64,000 nt of DNA, taken from the NCBI GenBank assembly GCA_021234535.1, contig CM037843.1:15703677-15767676 (forward strand). Direction: 5' to 3'. The DNA comes from Stichopus chloronotus. Lineage: Eukaryota; Echinodermata; Holothuroidea; Aspidochirotida; Stichopodidae. Shown here in pieces: positions 59,320 through 64,000 of the stretch (the first letter of the stretch is position 1; every line of letters starts with the position of its first letter). Below the pieces are notes generated by a model. That model saw only the letters and a list, made by a program, of their open reading frames with translations. It was not told where the DNA came from and ran no database searches. Made by a program: the position numbers and the translations under genes.

Positions 59320-59378
59320 GGAGCTTCTTTCAGACTCAACCAGTGGTGATGTCACTGCTAAAGACTATAATGTGTATG
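59320..59378 (+). CDS. TMEM63: TMEM63-family channel, probable third coding exon
   Basis: After TTGATTTCTCACAG this 59-nt stretch completes the Arg codon left open by the previous exon and reads ELLSDSTSGDVTAKDYNVY. It ends one base into a codon at GTATCC. In vertebrate TMEM63A and B the stretch after the DYGR-ALV motif is a cytoplasmic Ser/Thr-rich linker of the form ERL-S-x-SSS-x-D, to which this compares well. Support is phase, position and composition. The donor is weak and the motif short, so a chance match is possible. Confidence 0.55.
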
Positions 59379-62300
59379 GTATCCCCGTTCATTTCTCTGC
59401 TTCCTGCATGAAGTTACGACACATTATATCGTATAACCATTCTACTTTCCTTTCTTTCTCATTATTTGCTTCTTAAACACAGACGCTTTTGTTAAAATTC
59501 TGTTTAATACATCAATTCTCTCGCTCTCTCTATGTATTTATACATGTATATTTAACATCACTAACAATTCATGTTTACTTTAATTATAATTTTTTGTTTC
59601 ACAATGATCCAGCACCTTTCCTTCATTTGCATCTGTAGCAATAGAGTTGGGAATGATTGGGAATGTATGAATATGTATGCTGCTTTTGCAATCACAATTC
59701 AACATATCATTGAGCTTGACGCACACTTCACAAGTAAACAACATTTGCATCATTTCTTTGGTTTCATTACTTGATCAATTGTTCCGTAAATAACAGAAAA
59801 GTGACGTCAAACAAAACATCGTGCTGACGGAGGTTCTTAATCGATGTATTTCCATTTGTTTTTGCTTGACAACATCTTTTAAATTCAATGCTAATTCCAA
59901 ATTAAAGGAAAGAAATGTAAAGGTTATTCAAAGAGAGGTATTATCAGGACAAGAGTTTATTGGTTTGCAGAAAACGGGCCAAAAAAATCACTGATTTCAT
60001 AGTACAACATGGAAAAGACAAAAAGATTGTTTAAAAAATTAAAAGTGTCATAATGTTAAGAAATTTTAAATGTGAAAGAAATTGTAAAGAATCTGTCAAG
60101 GGTTCCCATCTCAGTTTAGGCTGCATAGTTGCACAGTATCAACATCTGCTCATGGGTGTGCCCATATTATTCTGAGTGCGGGGGTAATTTTAATGCCCCC
60201 ACCTCGTTCGATCCGACATAAATTCGGCTTTCGTGAAAATTTTTTTTTACCGAGCTGAAAATGCTGAAAAACCGTGCCGGGGTATTTTTGGTCATACTTT
60301 GGTGAAATGTGCCAGTGCCCGGTGACTCCCGGCATCGCCCAACGTCGGCACATCTGACCCTGCTGCTGGTGGTGTGATCATCCAGACATCTGCAGCTCCC
60401 TCATCGGTTAAAGATTTGCTTGATAAAGTTTGTCAGTTCACGGTCAGCTTTAATCCGTAAACTGTAGATTTTGTTTGTTTCTTCTTTAATGATTGATCGC
60501 AAAGGTTTTGATAAACGTCCGCTCCTGCTTGTTATGTTAATTGAGACACATTATCATGGATGTTCAAGATGTCTCATGAATATCTTTAAATGATAATGAA
60601 AGTGGTGAACTTAAAGAGATGAACATGATATTTAAATCTAATACTTGCATTCTCTGGCGGTTCCATTTTCTTTACATGATTGTAGAGGGTTCAAGTTCCT
60701 CAAGTTGTCCAGTTTTGTACAGGCCTGGTTGCCTGGTTTGAATGCTGAAACTTAAAGTGTGTATAAAAAAGAGGGAAGATGGAGAATGCATTCAGATATT
60801 GCAGCTTAACTTTCCATTGGATAATATTGCTAATTATTTTGCAATTACTGAAGATTATGCTCCAATTCAAGCTGCCCATGAAACTCTTATATCCATAGTG
60901 TGCATTATAAATCTTGTGGAGGTTTGTGTGTGCGGAAAAGGGCCCTCTAAACGTTGAGAAGAATCACATTTGGTTACATTATTTTCTACAGAGCTGAAGA
61001 GGTTGTGTAGCTCTTACTGTAATTTCTCGGCAGAGATTTGCAGGTTGTTACTGTAGCTTTTATCATGATGTCTTAATTTCAAAGACAGTTGCATTGCCCC
61101 CCCCCCATTTCTCTCTCTCTTTTTCTCTCGCTACAGCATTATTTCCAAACTAGAGCTGCAATAGGAAAACATTTTTAGTTTAGTAACAGCAAAAATGAAT
61201 CCTATTCCCATGATTGTTTATGTCAATTGAGTACATTGTTACAATAAAATACCAATTGAGAAGCATTACTAATAGAACAATTTCTCATTGTGGTTGAAAT
61301 AAATGCTCCTGTGTTTTTAAGGACTTTATAGAAATTCCCTCTTTCTTGAATCAATTCTACATGCGATCGTGACCTCTCGTCACATGCCAGCTTCGTGTAG
61401 ATGATTGATTCCAAAATCTACCAATCACACACCATGCAATTAATGAGCAATCATCAAAATGTAAAAAAATTTTAATGTTATGGTGGAAAGAAACCATTGA
61501 GAATATCTCAATAAGTTCTGTTTTTTTTTTTTCTTTCTTTCATCATAGGAATGGGTACGTACTGAATGTCGGTTTAATGCACTATCATTGTAAACTCGGG
61601 GGTATTTTTTTTAACACTTGAAGCATGAAGCAGTGGTCGAAAGAATCAGAATCTTTTTCCAGCATCTCCTCTTGAACATTCTCCATCCTCTATGCAGGAA
61701 CACTTCTTGTGTTTCTGTCTTAGAGCTGTCTGGAGACAGAAAAAATAAAGAAGAACAGTAGACTAGAAGTAACTTTTGCTGCTTAAGTCACAGCGCACCA
61801 TACAAACCAGTTATGCCATTTTCACATTTGGTGCACGATAGTAGTATCCTGTGTAGCATTGATATCTGAAAGAATCAGAAGAGAATTTCAGAAAAATATA
61901 AACATTTGCACCTTTCGTTCCTGGGAAAGAAGTAATCTTAAATGCATAACATGAAAAATTTGAGCAAGTGTGTGGGAATGGTGATGCTATGCGACAACAT
62001 AATGCAGCATCTTGTTTGTTTCATTTCATTTAAATGCATTTTGCAAAAGTTTACACACTTATCATTTTTCCTGCTCTGTTTTATATGAATTACCTGACAT
62101 TGTTTACTTATTTACCAAGTAATTCACCCTCATCTTCCAGAGGGCTTTGAATTTTTTGCATGGCTGAGTAGTTTCTAGAACACACATATTTTGCCTTAAG
62201 AAATTTCACTTGAATTCACTTCCCATCTGGACGTCTTAAATTCACAGGAATTTGCCCAGTTTTGCATTGATTTAGTCATATTATGTGCATTTTTTTAGTG

Positions 62301-64000
62301 ACATTTGATTGGTTGGCTGTGAGCAATGATTGATATGGAAGGAGAAAGACTGGGGGAGGGGACAGCTGACAAGGCTATATTTTAGGAGATTTTTTAAATT
62401 GAGTTTGTATATAACCTTGTGCCAAAGCGGTCAGTTGTAATCATGTCATTATGTTTCTGCATGCAATGATGAGCAGTTCACAAAGGCAAGTCATGATTTG
62501 TCGAAATACCGCCAACCACTTATTCCTCTTTTCTAAAGAGATGCCTTTTTTTTTTGGCATAGCTTTATGTCATAGACTTGTATTTTGTCAGAATCTTTGA
62601 AACTGATGTTGGTATTTCTTAATCGAATTAACCAAAAAATGCATCAGCTAGCCAGCCAGCCCTAGCCATGTCCATGGTTTCCTTGGATGCATTTTACAGT
62701 AGTTTATCTCATTAAATGTAAGAAACATCTAATAGGTATATATTTATATATTCAAACATCAAAACACTTAAAAATAAGTGAAAAAGCTAATCAAAGTTGA
62801 TCTACTGTAGTTCTAGCCGTCCAGATATGGGATTTCACCAATGTTCAATTCCTTTGAAAGAGATGGTATGAGCAGAAACTGATCATTTTGTAAAAGTTCT
62901 CTAGTGGGCAACCACACATTTTATTCCATGTTATCCTTCAGACAAGTAAACCAGTTAGTGCTTTGATCTAATTCAGGTTTGACTTAAAATACCGGAATCC
63001 CAAATAGTGAAATTTTGCATTGACTTTCTATGGTTAATTGTACAAAGGAAGTGTGTCCATGGCACAGTGTCTTTGAAACTTAATTCAGTCCATTTAGTCA
63101 TTTTAATAACATCATTTTGTGGTAAATATTACTTTACCTTTGAACACGAAAACCACATAATTTTCATGTCGCGGTTGTTAAACCCCTCGGACGACTGAGA
63201 CATAAATTTCAACACTGATGATTGGTAATGTGAGATGATAACATTTCGATTAAAACTTTTTATACCAATTTTCTAATTCCATGTTTTCAAACTGATTTTG
63301 GTAAGTTTTGCCAGATAACACGGGGTTGTTGTGGTTTGTTTCTTATTTTTCAAAATTTCCCTTTCTCTGGTGGAGGCAGAATGCTACTGTAGTTGTTTTA
63401 ATATTCACTAATGTTTAACTCTTTTAAACAGCTAACATCCTGTCTGATCTATCCCACACAGTAGTACACTCAAATGGTCACATCATTCTTTTAATAAGGC
63501 ACCTTTTCTAAATTTCCATCTATCTCTCTTCCTTTTCAATGTCAAGATCCAAGACTTTTCCATTTTAACACAGAAAAAAAAAAATGGTAATGTGATGAAA
63601 TTATTGGAAATCAAAGCCATCGACATGGATGGTTAAAAATTTTGCCATAGGTAACACTAAGCACAATGTGAAATCTCCATACTTAGACGCATGGTATCGA
63701 TTATTTATGGTGATTTGTTTCTTTTGGCATAAAGTGCAAGCCAAATTTGGTAAAAACCTACGTCAGACAGATCTACATTTCCATCATTTGATGAAATTTA
63801 TGTTTTCACAAGGAAAAGTCTGTTGTTAGATCTAGTGAAGTTTCCAGTACTGCGATGAATTTCCATCTTTTTTAATCACAATAAATTTCTCAAGGTGGAA
63901 CACGGTAGCTTTTCCTTCAGCTATAAATTACATGTAGAGTAAGACAGTACCCATCCCTGTTTGCAAATTGTATTTTGAAGTCTTCATACAAGAATTAAAG
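59379..64000 (+). other. TMEM63: TMEM63 intron to the window end
   Basis: I find no further membrane-helix exon of TMEM63 up to 64000; the next expected segment (a W-L-T-A-I-F-R type motif and second helix) is absent, so it lies to the right. The stretch is AT-rich, with a CpG-rich block at 60150-60365 and poly-T/C tracts near 59092, 61097 and 61521. A 71-codon frame at 60742-60957 has no recognised homologue. Confidence 0.55.
60150..60365 (-). repeat. CpG-rich block, probable transposable element fragment
   Basis: Read on the minus strand this block contains GTGCCGACGTTGGGCGATGC, CCGGGAGTCACCGGGCACTG and ACCCCGGCACGG. It has many CpGs in a region otherwise nearly free of them, with abrupt edges. 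This suggests a relatively young insertion whose CpGs have not decayed. No termini were resolved. Confidence 0.35.

Noticed and set aside
60742..60957. 71-codon frame containing EDGECIQILQLNFPLDN
   Set aside because: The composition is somewhat protein-like, but there is no recognised family and it does not fit TMEM63. Left unannotated as a gene.
1..64000. CRISPR arrays, bacterial operons or a prophage
   Set aside because: The tandem repeats present (minisatellite, 5-kb gene duplication) have no spacer-repeat architecture, and all genes have spliceosomal introns.

Overview
This is nuclear DNA from an animal, most likely a marine invertebrate and plausibly an echinoderm. It is AT-rich, intron-rich and full of dispersed repeats. 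Its two conserved genes are metazoan, with clear resemblance to the human orthologues but much divergence. Species cannot be fixed from the sequence. There is no bacterial operon, CRISPR array, rRNA gene or convincing tRNA gene.

Layout. (1) About 1-8.25 kb, minus strand: the 5' half of a golgin-84 (GOLGA5) gene, with three coding exons joined in frame (6198-5691, 3866-3612, 2232-2013) and a probable 5'UTR exon near 8189-8250. The rest of the coiled coil and the membrane anchor lie left of the window. Its introns hold copies of a dispersed repeat. (2) About 10.36-29.5 kb, plus strand: a head-to-tail array of four copies of one small four-exon protein-kinase gene. Copies 2 (16180-19260) and 3 (21233-24313) have intact open reading frames of 402 codons. 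They sit in a 5,053-bp direct duplication in which I found a single base difference. Copy 1 (10525-14206) has a stop codon just before the ATP-binding lysine. Copy 4 (26286-28915) has a one-base insertion just after the catalytic loop. (3) About 30.36-33.3 kb: a nest of mobile and repetitive DNA, made of an inverted pair of 90-bp arms enclosing a foldback element and the 3' end of a LINE, followed by a 21-bp minisatellite. (4) About 33.3-48.5 kb: no recognisable coding exons. (5) From 48.5 kb, plus strand: the first exons of a TMEM63 (OSCA/TMEM63 mechanosensitive channel family) gene, at 48522-48641, 49583-49665 and probably 59320-59378, followed by intron to the window end.

The three loci share no evident pathway. 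GOLGA5 is Golgi trafficking and TMEM63 is an ion channel. The kinase array is the accessory, fast-evolving part. The kinase keeps the catalytic lysine, aspartates, asparagine and DFG but has HCD instead of HRD (a non-RD kinase). It also has about 30 extra residues between catalytic loop and DFG, a shortened C-lobe and a Cys-Cys N-terminal tail. Non-RD kinases are known to be enriched in innate-immune signalling. With recent tandem duplication, apparent gene conversion and flanking pseudogenes, the array looks like a birth-and-death family, but an immune role is inference only.
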